A DNA stretch of 10,745 bases, taken from the NCBI GenBank assembly GCA_964637705.1, contig CAZWVM010000123.1, forward strand, positions 1-10,745, written 5' to 3'. This DNA comes from CAZWVM01 sp964637705. Its GTDB lineage: Bacteria; UBA8481. Numbering within the stretch: the stretch's first letter is position 1; each line of letters begins with the position of its first letter. Position numbers and translations under genes: made by a program. Shown here one piece after another: positions 5,088 through 10,745 of the stretch. The notes beneath the pieces were generated by a model. It searched no databases. It was not told the DNA's origin and saw only the letters and a list, made by a program, of their open reading frames with translations.

Positions 5088-6041
5088 TCATCGGGTGGGC
5101 TCCTGCGTGGCGCCTTGCGCGTTAATGTCCGCGCGCGGCGCCATGATCTCCGAGAGCGGCCGTTGCGCGCGCAATTCGCGCGCCCTGGCGAGCAGTCTTT
5201 CGGTCTCGTCGTGTGTGCGCTCCGCCACGCGCCGCCGCAGCTCCTCGGCCTGGTCGCGGCCGCGCGGCGGCTCCGCGGTCATCGCCATGTCGATCGCGCG
5301 GATCTCGATCGGCGGCCGCGACCCCGTCGGCGCCAGGTAGGCGAGCAGCATCGCGCCGCACCGCGGCGCCACCGGCAGCTCGGTGCCCCAGGCGACGCGG
5401 TACGCGCGGCCGCTGCACGCACCGCGCGCGATCGTGATCGTCATCAGTTTCTCGGGCCATTTTTGCTCGCCGAGCTCAATCCAATACCAGCCCGGCCGCA
5501 GCGCGGCCGCGGGCTCGCGATCGTGGCACGCGCGGCAGAGCGGCTCATCATTGCCAATCTCGTCCTCGCCGCCCTCGACGCGCGGCGTGATGTGATGATT
5601 CTCCTCCGCGGCCGCGCCGCACCGCACGCAGACCGCGCCCGGCGCGAGCCGCATCACGATCGGATGCCGGCCGCGCTCCGCTCGATACGGCCGCCCGAAG
5701 AACTGCCGCGACGCGCGGTCGAGCGCCTCGGGCCCCAGGAGGCCGTGAATCTGCCCGGCCGGCCACGCGGTCTCGAGCTCGGCCGCGCCTTCGGCGTCGA
5801 TCGTGGCCGCGCCGTCGACGATCATGTCGCGCAGCTCGCTCGGCGCGATCGCGTCGCGCTCGGCCGCACCGTCGACGCCCGCGGCCAGGTGCGCAAGGAT
5901 CGCCAGGTCGCGCGCGACGCCGCGGTAACAGCGGCGCGCGAAGGTACCGACGTCGCTGCCGACCTCGATCTCGATGCACTGAGAGTTGCCGCGCGATCGC
6001 GCGATGATCCCGTCCCGAAACTCGATCGTCGTCTCAGGCAC
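5088..6041 (-). CDS. HNH-motif protein (317 aa)
   Basis: I chose the GTG at 6041, which overlaps the Xre gene's stop by 8 nt (GTGCCTGA); an upstream ATG at 6098 would overlap that gene by 65 nt. Residues 138-173 carry a zinc-stabilised HNH signature: C138xxC141, HHI at 149-151, GGEDEIGNDEPLC with N164 and C169, then C172-H173. HNH nucleases cut DNA with one metal ion. The N-terminal 130 residues are an unrecognised domain, and the C-terminal part (WYWIELGEQKWPEKLMTITI...) is beta-rich followed by a charged helix (EELRRRVAERTHDETERLLA). The multi-domain form and pairing with a repressor suggest a homing, restriction-like or regulatory nuclease rather than the packaging HNH. Confidence 0.75.
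   Translation of the reverse strand: MPETTIEFRDGIIARSRGNSQCIEIEVGSDVGTFARRCYRGVARDLAILAHLAAGVDGAAERDAIAPSELRDMIVDGAATIDAEGAAELETAWPAGQIHGLLGPEALDRASRQFFGRPYRAERGRHPIVMRLAPGAVCVRCGAAAEENHHITPRVEGGEDEIGNDEPLCRACHDREPAAALRPGWYWIELGEQKWPEKLMTITIARGACSGRAYRVAWGTELPVAPRCGAMLLAYLAPTGSRPPIEIRAIDMAMTAEPPRGRDQAEELRRRVAERTHDETERLLARARELRAQRPLSEIMAPRADINAQGATQEPTR
5991..6002. repeat. Palindrome GCGCGATCGCGC, copy 1
   Basis: A perfect 12-bp palindrome, also present at 6259-6270, so the two copies lie on either side of the Xre HTH domain. Could be paired operators for autoregulation or a product of composition. Confidence 0.4.
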
Positions 6042-6294
6042 GGGCGCGCCTCTTCGATCCGAACCAATCGCGGACGCTGGCGCGACGCGGTATGTCAAGC
6101 GCGTCCATAATCGCGCGACACGTCCACGGCTCAGGAATGTGCCCGTAGACCTCGATCTGGCTGATAAGCGCGTGCGAGCAACCGGCCTTTTCAGCGAGTT
6201 CCGTTTGCCTCATTTCCATTTCGAGGCGTCGCTGTTTTATTAACCCACCTTGATTTTTGCGCGATCGCGCGCGTAGAGTCTTTCTGGCGACCAA
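6034..6294 (-). CDS. Xre-family HTH regulator (86 aa)
   Basis: The only usable start that keeps the whole HTH is TTG at 6294, preceded by AAGGGAG at about 8 nt. Residues 18-65 form a Cro/C1-type HTH: LIKQRRLEMEMRQTELAEKA, then GCSHALISQIEVYG as turn and recognition helix, then PEPWTCRAIMDALDI. The C-terminal tail is basic (RDWFGSKRRARA). Phage repressors and antitoxins share this fold; no toxin partner is evident. It is the first gene of the element next to the tRNA and overlaps the HNH gene by 8 nt, so the two are co-expressed. Confidence 0.85.
   Translation of the reverse strand: MVARKTLRARSRKNQGGLIKQRRLEMEMRQTELAEKAGCSHALISQIEVYGHIPEPWTCRAIMDALDIPRRASVRDWFGSKRRARA
6259..6270. repeat. Palindrome GCGCGATCGCGC, copy 2
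   Basis: Second perfect copy of the 12-bp palindrome, inside the first codons of the Xre gene, 268 bp from copy 1. A repressor bound here would block its own gene, but no binding evidence is visible. Confidence 0.4.
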
Positions 6295-6371
6295 TCTCCT
6301 CGCTCCCTTCTGAGCGATTCGATCGTCATTCCGGCATGATGTGGGGAAGCGGAATTCTAAGGCTTGTCAAG

Positions 6372-6444
6372 TGGACCGAGCAGGACTCGAACCTGCGGCC
6401 CGCTGGTTAAGAGCCAGCTGCTCTACCAACTGAGCTATCGGTCC
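6372..6444 (-). tRNA. tRNA-Lys (anticodon CTT)
   Basis: The minus strand folds as a complete 73-nt tRNA. The acceptor stem GGACCGA/TCGGTCC, D stem GCTC/GAGC, anticodon stem GCTGG/CCAGC and T stem GCAGG/CCTGC all pair perfectly, with loop TTCGAGT. The anticodon loop CTCTTAA gives CTT (plus-strand AAG at 6409-6411), reading AAG lysine codons. The discriminator base is A and CCA is not encoded. Its 3' end is the edge of the integrated element, so the element's att site probably supplies or duplicates the 3' part. Confidence 0.97.
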
Positions 6445-6532
6445 AACAGAAGGGGGATGATAGCTGAGGAGGGATGGAGCGACAAGGGAAATGTGCGCAC
6501 GTGTGCGCGAAATGCCTGCGCGTTCGAAGGAA

Positions 6533-6576
6533 GAGCCGGGTGCGAGGCGTCGGAAGTCTAACCCGAATCCCGGCTC
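6533..6576 (-). terminator. Possible terminator after thiD
   Basis: An 8-bp inverted repeat GAGCCGGG/CCCGGCTC with a 28-nt loop lies 32 nt after the thiD stop, followed on the minus strand by TTCCTTCG. The loop is long and the T tract interrupted, so termination is plausible but weak. Confidence 0.4.
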
Positions 6577-6585
6577 GTCTTTCTC

Positions 6586-6613
6586 CTCACTCCTTACTCT
6601 TCACTCCTCACTT
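6586..6613. repeat. Four heptamer tandem repeats over the thiD stop
   Basis: CTCACTC, CTTACTC, TTCACTC and CTCACTT follow each other without gaps (consensus YTCACTC; minus strand GAGTGAR). The array includes the TGA stop of thiD at 6608-6610. Confidence 0.75.
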
Positions 6614-7417
6614 CGAAAAAGGATCAAGCGCATCGTGGCGGGCGACGCGCACGCTCCCGGCGACGGCCCTCGTCACGAGTTCTTTCGCTCGTTGCACGGC
6701 CCCGGCCATCTGAAACCCCTGCGCCAGCGCGGCGGCGAGAGCGGCGGAATAGGTGCAGCCCGTGCCGTGGGTCGAGACGTGGCGAACATAGGGCGCGGTG
6801 AGGAGCAGTTCCTCGCGACCGTCCCAGAAGATGTCCACGGCCTCCCTCATTCCCTTCAGGTGTCCGCCCTTGACGAGCGCGGCGCAACCGAAGCGGCGAC
6901 GGATCTCCCGCGCCGCCCTCCGCATCTCCTGGGGGTCCGCCGGTTTCCACCCGATGAGGATCTCCGTCTCGTCGAGGTTCGGGGTGACGACGTCGGCGAG
7001 CGGCAGGAGATTCTTCACGAGCGAGCGGAGCGCTTCGGGCTTCAGGAGCCGTGCGCCGCTCGTCGCGACCATCACGGGATCGACGACGAGGGAAAAGCCG
7101 TGGCGGCGCGCGCGTTCCCGGCCGAGCGCCTCCGCGACGGCGCGGATGACGGACGCGGAGAAGAGCATGCCGGTCTTGACCGCGGCGGGCGGAAGCTCGT
7201 TGAAAACGGCGCGAATCTGTTCGGCCACGAAGGCGGGTTTCACCGCCTCGATGCCCGTCACCCCGCGGGGGTTCTGTGCGGTGAGGCAGGTGATCGCGCT
7301 CGTGCCGTGGACGCCGAGGGCGGCGAAGGTCTTGAGGTCGGCCTGGACGCCGGCGCCCCCGCCGGAATCGGATCCGGCGACGGTGAGGGCTATGGGATGT
7401 CGAGCACGCGAACCCAC
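6608..7417 (-). CDS. thiD: Hydroxymethylpyrimidine (phosphate) kinase ThiD (269 aa)
   Basis: This cytoplasmic enzyme phosphorylates HMP and then HMP-P in the pyrimidine branch of thiamine diphosphate synthesis. The N-terminal AGSDSGGGAGVQADLKTF (residues 14-31) is the ThiD substrate and nucleotide signature; VVDPVM (111-116), VTPNLDE (144-150) and HGTGCTYSAA (217-226, with the GTGC anion hole) complete the ribokinase-like fold. Length is normal for the family. I chose GTG at 7417, which starts 7 nt after the upstream gene's stop; GAGGAG lies 13 nt before it, rather far. The frame extends to 7522 but that part is inside the neighbour and not ThiD-like. Pyridoxal kinase PdxK/PdxY is a less likely alternative. 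No thiamine riboswitch is seen. Confidence 0.95.
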   Translation of the reverse strand: MGSRARHPIALTVAGSDSGGGAGVQADLKTFAALGVHGTSAITCLTAQNPRGVTGIEAVKPAFVAEQIRAVFNELPPAAVKTGMLFSASVIRAVAEALGRERARRHGFSLVVDPVMVATSGARLLKPEALRSLVKNLLPLADVVTPNLDETEILIGWKPADPQEMRRAAREIRRRFGCAALVKGGHLKGMREAVDIFWDGREELLLTAPYVRHVSTHGTGCTYSAALAAALAQGFQMAGAVQRAKELVTRAVAGSVRVARHDALDPFSK

Positions 7418-7424
7418 CGGCGCG

Positions 7425-8603
7425 TCAATACTCCTCGTCCGGCATCTCGTATCCCGGCGGCAGGTAGGGATTTCGACCCGATCCGGTCGAGCCCGAGCCG
7501 GGCCGCCCACCGCGGCCTCCATACCCGCCCGCCCCGTTCATCTGCTCCGCCATCATCCGGTTCCAGTTGGCGTCCCACTCGGAGCGGATCTTGACCGTGA
7601 CGAGCGTGGAATCGACGGTCGTGCGGAAATCGGGACCCACGGCCGTCACCTTGATCGTCACCATGTTCACGCGCTCGGTGAAGACACCCGAGGGCACGCG
7701 GCAGCGCGAGGTGCCCGGGGGCAGGAGGATCTTCGCCGCGACGTCGGCCGCGATCGTCGTCGCCGGCTCGTACCCGTCGCGCACGCGCTCCGGCGGCGTC
7801 GACTCCGTGCTCACCCACTTGATGATCTCCTTCACGCTCTGCCCTTCCATGACCATGCCGGTGGCGTGGAGAATGTAGCCGCGCGCGAGCGGATCGCTCT
7901 GCCAGACGAGTTCGAAACCGGCCACCGGGTCGATCGACATGATGCTCGCCGGTTCCGAGACGTTCACCGCGGCGAGGAATCCCTCGATCGGCACGGTGAC
8001 GCTCCCGGTATTGAGGACATACGCGCCGCGGCCGACGCCCGGCCCGACGTTCGGCACGTCCTCTTCCCCCGTCGCCGTGCGGTCGATCCCGGCCCGCTCC
8101 ATCGCGCGCTCCATCGTGCGACGCGAAGGCATCCGACCGTCCGCACCGCTGTATTGCGAAAGATCGACGTCGATCTCGTTCACGAGCGGCCCGGCGGCGG
8201 TGTTCGGGCGCCAGTATTGCTTCGTCGTCATCTGGAATCGGCCGGAAGGAGCGGGCCCGCGACCGGAGGGAATCGAGTCGGGAATGCTCACCGCCTCCGG
8301 GCGGGAGAGCCTCAGGACCAGGCGGTCGCCGGCGAGCCCGAGGTCGCCCGGCACGGAGACGTGGATCGAGCCGGCCGGCACGCGGCGATACTCCGCGGAG
8401 CCGTCGATCGAGCGCGTGGGCTTGTTCATGTCGGTCAGGCCCGGGATGGTCATGCCCGGCGGCATCCCGGGGGGCAGGGCGAACATGGGGGCCGTGGAAT
8501 GAGTTGTAAGCGTCAGGTCCAGGCTTTTCGGCCCCGGTTCGACGGCCCCCGTGACGACGGCGGAAACAGCGATGAGCGCGCAGAGCGCAAGGAGTCTCTT
8601 CAT
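7425..8603 (-). CDS. Secreted protein of unknown function (392 aa)
   Basis: The ATG at 8603 is preceded by GGAG at 5-6 nt and starts a signal peptide (MKRLLALCALIAVSAVVTGA, cleavage likely near residue 20); the open frame upstream lacks such features. The mature protein has a Pro/Gly/Met segment (LPPGMPPGMTIPGL), then mostly beta-type sequence with repeated VTV/VTIKV strands, and a Gly/Arg-rich, proline-containing tail (GGYGGRGGRPGSGSTGSG, ending in an acidic DEEY). There is one Cys in the mature part and no lipobox. I recognise no family. It lies just upstream of thiD and shares its transcript, which does not by itself indicate a thiamine role. Confidence 0.85.
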   Translation of the reverse strand: MKRLLALCALIAVSAVVTGAVEPGPKSLDLTLTTHSTAPMFALPPGMPPGMTIPGLTDMNKPTRSIDGSAEYRRVPAGSIHVSVPGDLGLAGDRLVLRLSRPEAVSIPDSIPSGRGPAPSGRFQMTTKQYWRPNTAAGPLVNEIDVDLSQYSGADGRMPSRRTMERAMERAGIDRTATGEEDVPNVGPGVGRGAYVLNTGSVTVPIEGFLAAVNVSEPASIMSIDPVAGFELVWQSDPLARGYILHATGMVMEGQSVKEIIKWVSTESTPPERVRDGYEPATTIAADVAAKILLPPGTSRCRVPSGVFTERVNMVTIKVTAVGPDFRTTVDSTLVTVKIRSEWDANWNRMMAEQMNGAGGYGGRGGRPGSGSTGSGRNPYLPPGYEMPDEEY

Positions 8604-8677
8604 GGCGGCTCCATCGTATCGGCCGGCGGGGCGCGAGGCAAATGGGGGACGCCGCCTTGATCCCCGGAAGTTGATTT

Positions 8678-8826
8678 GCCACCGAGGCACGTAGACAACG
8701 AGGACTTGACATGACCAGGAACCCGGTCCGGCTTGACTTCGAACTCAATAGGATCTCCATGATCTCTTGATCACAAATTGCGTTGATTCGGTTTCTGATC
8801 CTCTCGGTGTTCTCCGTGCCTCGAGC
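8678..8826. repeat. Imperfect inverted-repeat element (MITE/REP-like)
   Basis: The left arm CACCGAGGCACGTAGACAAC (within 8678-8703) and the right arm (8800-8826), whose reverse complement contains CGAGGCACGGAGAACACC, share CGAGGCACG exactly and continue with gaps. About 95 bp lie between them with no gene. From memory, related GAGGCACAGAGAACACAGAG-type sequences are scattered in many environmental genomes. Confidence 0.5.
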
Positions 8827-8852
8827 CCGCCGGAGCGGACGCTACGGCGGGC
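8825..8852. other. Hairpin GCCCGCC/GGCGGGC
   Basis: Seven-bp perfect arms (8825-8831 and 8846-8852) with a 14-nt loop, directly abutting the right arm of the inverted-repeat element. No T-run on either side, so it is not an obvious terminator and may be part of the same repeat unit. Confidence 0.5.
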
Positions 8853-8969
8853 GGGTGGTGAATGAACACCATCTCCGGGGATTCAGGCGTTGGGGGACGC
8901 CGTGCCCGGGGCGGGAAATCGAATGACTTCGCCCTTTTCCTGCCGCCCCCGGGATGGCAGAATGGTGCC

Positions 8970-9992
8970 ATGAGGAAATCGCCGCGCATGGAGAGAAAGG
9001 GCGTCACGACGCGCGACATCGCGCGTCTCGTCGGCGTCTCCACCGCGACCGTCTCGCGGGTTCTCAACGGCAAGGATCTCTCCCACTACTCCAAGACGAC
9101 CTCCGAGAAGATCCTGCGCATCGCCCGCGAGAAGGGATTCACCCGCAATCCGGTGGCCCATGCCCTCAAGACCGGTCGATCCCAACGCCTGCAGGTGCTC
9201 TGCCCCAACTGGGGCGGCCTATTCTCCAGCGAATACCAGATGAAACTCTTCCAGGGCATGGCGTCGGAGGCCCAGTCGGAGGGGTACGATCTCTCCCTCA
9301 CCTTCGTCGCCTTCGACCAGTGGAACTCCGGCGAGGGGATTCTCTCGGCTTTGAACCGGGGATTCTGCGACGGGCACATCATCCCGATCGCGGCCTTCGA
9401 CACGACGATTCCCGCGGACATCCCGGTGGTGATCGTGGGACGAAAACCGGACTCGCGGAACAAGCATGTTCCGTATGTCGACTGCGACAACCGCGAGGGA
9501 GGCTACATCGCGACGAGGCACCTCGCGGAGCGCGGCCGGAAGGGGATCGTCCACCTCGAGGGTTTCGCGCTCTCCACGAGCGCCGCGGACCGCAAGGCGG
9601 GATACCTGAAGGCCGTGCAGGAGGCGGGCCTGAAGCCGTCCGTGAGAACCTGCGGCTACGACATGAACGACGGCTACGTGAACGCCTGCCGCCTTCTCGA
9701 CGAGAAGGCGAAGTTCGACGCCGTCTTCGCCGCCAACGACCTCACCGCGATGGGCGCCCTGCGCGCCTTCACGGAACGGGGCGTGCGGGTCCCCGACGAC
9801 ATCGCGCTCGTCGGTTTCGACGCCCTGCCCGCGGGGCAGATCATCCATCCGCGGCTCACCACGGTGAACCAGCCGATCGTGGAGATCGGGCAATACGGGG
9901 TGCGAGTGCTCCTGGAGCGGATCCGCAACGGGCGCCCCTCGAGACAGACCACGATGCTCCCGGTTTCGCTTCTTGCCGGCGAGACGACCTGA
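8970..9992 (+). CDS. LacI-family transcriptional regulator (340 aa)
   Basis: A DNA-binding HTH at residues 12-33 (VTTRDIARLVGVSTATVSRV) leads to the hinge NPVAHALKTGR (60-70), whose leucine normally wedges into the central CG step of the operator. The periplasmic-binding-protein-like effector domain follows, with the family marks VDCDNREGGYIATRHL, DAVFAANDLTAMGAL and DDIALVGFD. Length is normal. The ATG at 8970 gives the usual short N-terminal tail; a second ATG at 8988 has GAGGA upstream, and the in-frame ATG at 8862 is too early. The ligand, probably a sugar, cannot be read off. The likely target is the gene starting at 10246, whose promoter has two CG-centred operators; no self-operator is seen. 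Confidence 0.93.
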   Translation: MRKSPRMERKGVTTRDIARLVGVSTATVSRVLNGKDLSHYSKTTSEKILRIAREKGFTRNPVAHALKTGRSQRLQVLCPNWGGLFSSEYQMKLFQGMASEAQSEGYDLSLTFVAFDQWNSGEGILSALNRGFCDGHIIPIAAFDTTIPADIPVVIVGRKPDSRNKHVPYVDCDNREGGYIATRHLAERGRKGIVHLEGFALSTSAADRKAGYLKAVQEAGLKPSVRTCGYDMNDGYVNACRLLDEKAKFDAVFAANDLTAMGALRAFTERGVRVPDDIALVGFDALPAGQIIHPRLTTVNQPIVEIGQYGVRVLLERIRNGRPSRQTTMLPVSLLAGETT

Positions 9993-10031
9993 TCCGCCCC
10001 TTTGCCGCCGTCCTTTTTCCCCAGCCCCCGC

Positions 10032-10050
10032 GCCTCTTTTTTGAGGCTTT
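10032..10050 (+). terminator. Weak intrinsic terminator after the LacI-family gene
   Basis: GCCTC-TTTTTT-GAGGC forms a 5-bp stem followed by TTT, 39 nt after the stop. The stem is short, so some read-through is likely. Confidence 0.5.
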
Positions 10051-10096
10051 GAAACCCCTTACACGGGCTCCCGCAAACTTTTCTTGAGAATCCCTC

Positions 10097-10124
10097 TTGA
10101 CGGGCCCGCCCTCGCGGTTATCAT
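10097..10124 (+). promoter_or_regulatory. Sigma70-type promoter for the secreted-protein gene
   Basis: TTGACG (10097-10102) and TATCAT (10119-10124) are separated by 16 bp, close to consensus. Transcription would begin near 10131, inside the first operator, leaving a leader of about 115 nt. Confidence 0.65.
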
Positions 10125-10158
10125 GTAAACGATTAACCTATTGAAGTTAATCGTCTAC
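10125..10158. promoter_or_regulatory. Two LacI-type operators in inverted orientation
   Basis: GTAAACGATTAAC (10125-10137) and GTTAATCGTCTAC (10146-10158) are reverse complements with one mismatch, separated by 8 bp. Each is itself a near-palindrome around a central CG (TAANCGNTTA), the classic LacI-family half-site pattern, and their centres are 21 bp apart, two helical turns. They overlap the predicted transcription start, the position for repression. The regulator encoded just upstream is the natural candidate. Confidence 0.75.
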
Positions 10159-10245
10159 CTTTGCGGCCGGGGAGAGGGGGAGTCCAGGGGGGTTCCGGGC
10201 GCGCGAAACTCGATCCGCCATCTCAATCGAAAAGGAGCTTCACCC

Positions 10246-10745
10246 ATGTTGCGCATACTTTCGCTCGCGGCGCTCGTCGCCGCCCTCGTCATCGTCCCGG
10301 CGCTCCCGGCTTCCGCCCAGGTCGCCACGCGCTCCGTCCCGGTCTCCCTGAATCTCGGGGCTCCGATCACCTTCTCGGTGCAGGCCAAGAACGTGAGCGA
10401 CGACCAGGACGCCGCCGGCGTCGGCTTCGGCGCCATCGCAAGCGGCCAGAACTTCGCGGCCGCGGCGCAGTATGTCGAGATCAACGTCACGGCGCCCGGC
10501 GCGAGCTGGCGCGTGAAATCGTATACGAACAACGGCCCCATCGCCGGGCAGACCTTCCGCAGCGGTCTCGTCGGCGGAGCCGACAGCGTTGCGCACCGCG
10601 TCCCGACCAAGTGGTACGCGACCGACGCCCCCGTCCCCGGCGGAATGGCCTTTGACGCCGCCACCGCCGACAGCTGGGTCTGGCACAAGGATCCGGGCGA
10701 CTTCGACTGGAACCCGAACATGGACTACATCAACGTCGCGAGCGG
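10246..10745 (+). CDS. Secreted protein of unknown function, N-terminal part
   Basis: The ATG follows AAAGGAG at about 8 nt; 166 codons are visible and the frame is open at the window edge. A signal peptide (MLRILSLAALVAALVIVPAL, then PASA|Q) is followed by a beta-rich domain: SVPVSLNLGAPITFSVQAKN, then YVEINVTAPGASWRVKSYTN, then a W-rich part (DSWVWHKDPGDFDWNP). It looks like an exported carbohydrate- or matrix-related protein, but no family is recognised. The promoter with paired LacI-type operators suggests induction by the LacI-family regulator's ligand. The only host-side GCGGCCGC (10456-10463) lies here in an Ala-rich stretch. Confidence 0.8.
   Translation, partial: MLRILSLAALVAALVIVPALPASAQVATRSVPVSLNLGAPITFSVQAKNVSDDQDAAGVGFGAIASGQNFAAAAQYVEINVTAPGASWRVKSYTNNGPIAGQTFRSGLVGGADSVAHRVPTKWYATDAPVPGGMAFDAATADSWVWHKDPGDFDWNPNMDYINVAS

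Larger units (their letters stand above)
82..5615. repeat. Dispersed palindromic octamer GCGGCCGC, 34 copies
   Basis: Counted by eye, the exact octamer starts at 82, 95, 254, 332, 338, 524, 661, 716, 799, 1138, 1678, 2000, 2207, 2413, 2484, 2583, 2619, 2823, 3018, 3050, 3432, 3559, 3761, 3908, 4177, 4243, 4396, 4697, 4913, 5256, 5312, 5406, 5503 and 5608. Within genes 21 copies read as Ala-Ala-Ala, 7 as Gly-Arg and 4 as Arg-Pro; 2 are intergenic. A random sequence of about 68% GC would give roughly one in 6 kb. The host flank has one copy (10456-10463). Most copies sit inside a longer CGCGGCCGCG context. Function unknown. Confidence 0.85.
1..6371. mobile_element. Integrated phage-like element, right end at tRNA-Lys
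   Basis: All genes in this stretch read on the minus strand, are short and tightly overlapped, and include phage/plasmid-type functions (DnaB-type helicase, ParB-like protein, Xre HTH, HNH protein, several small phage-type orphans). The stretch ends exactly where the 3' end of a tRNA-Lys gene begins, the usual attachment site for tyrosine integrases. Base composition and the density of the octamer GCGGCCGC (34 copies here, one in the flank) separate it from the host side. The left end lies outside the window, and no integrase, terminase or capsid gene is seen, so the type of element (prophage, phage-plasmid, satellite, ICE) is undecided. The second att copy is not in the window. Confidence 0.75.
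8604..8969. other. Divergent intergenic region, 366 bp
   Basis: This gap separates the minus-strand secreted-protein/thiD unit from the plus-strand LacI-family gene and must hold both promoters, but I see no convincing -35/-10 pair for the secreted protein. It contains the inverted-repeat element at 8678-8826 and the hairpin at 8825-8852. A CAGAAT box at 8958-8963 would place transcription start at about the ATG at 8970, so the regulator may be leaderless. No copy of the TAANCGNTTA operator seen at 10125-10158 is visible here. Confidence 0.6.

Noticed and set aside
82..5615. GCGGCCGC copies as a CRISPR array or tandem repeat
   Set aside because: Spacing is irregular, the unit is a palindromic octamer, and most copies lie inside genes.
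6365..6370. TTGACA on the minus strand as -35 box of the Xre gene
   Set aside because: No -10 hexamer at a 16-18 bp spacing; it is just next to the tRNA end.
6496..6509. GCGCAC-GT-GTGCGC inverted repeat between tRNA and thiD
   Set aside because: Short, not placed at a promoter or terminator, and easily produced by alternating GC sequence.
7418..7522. N-terminal extension of ThiD
   Set aside because: The extra 35 residues overlap the upstream gene and are absent from the ThiD family.
7390..8760. 456-codon minus-strand frame over the secreted-protein gene
   Set aside because: Its protein is Arg/His/Asp-rich noise; the other frame has a signal peptide and a good ribosome site.
8862..8969. N-terminal extension of the LacI-family regulator
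   Set aside because: LacI proteins begin close to the HTH; the extra 36 residues look like translated intergenic DNA.

Overview
The window looks like the junction between a very GC-rich integrated element (about 1-6371) and the chromosome of an uncultured, high-GC bacterium (6372-10745). The boundary is the 3' end of a tRNA-Lys(CTT) gene, a classic integrase target. Composition, codon habits and gene style all change there. The host phylum cannot be fixed from these few genes. Sec-type signal peptides, a LacI-family regulator and orphan secreted proteins fit many environmental high-GC lineages.

Element side (1-6371). Every gene reads on the minus strand and the style is phage early region: many tiny genes packed with stop/start overlaps. 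From the tRNA inward come a two-gene unit (Xre-type repressor-like HTH, then an HNH-motif protein) closed by a strong intrinsic terminator at 5047-5071. After it a long minus-strand operon begins: a Cys/His protein, a phage protein ending in a conserved RGVEGTH motif, an 11-codon micro-ORF behind an extreme Shine-Dalgarno, a histone-tail-like/HTH fusion and a ParB-like protein. Eight small genes follow (zinc-binding, membrane or unknown), then a 98-bp iteron-like repeat region, then the start of a DnaB-type replicative helicase cut off by the window edge. No integrase, terminase or structural gene is visible, so prophage versus another integrative element stays open.

The strongest unexplained signal is the octamer GCGGCCGC. 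By eye I count 34 copies between 82 and 5615 and only one in the 4.4 kb of host DNA. The copies fall in all three codon frames and in intergenic DNA, so protein sequence alone does not explain them. They resemble the HIP1 situation in cyanobacteria, but here the signal is confined to a mobile element.

Host side (6372-10745). After the tRNA come thiD (HMP/HMP-P kinase of thiamine synthesis) and, upstream of it in the same minus-strand unit, a 392-residue secreted protein of unknown function. A 366-bp divergent intergenic region with an inverted-repeat element follows. A LacI-family regulator then reads rightward, followed by a weak terminator, a promoter with two CG-centred LacI-type operators 21 bp apart, and the start of a second secreted protein that this regulator probably controls.
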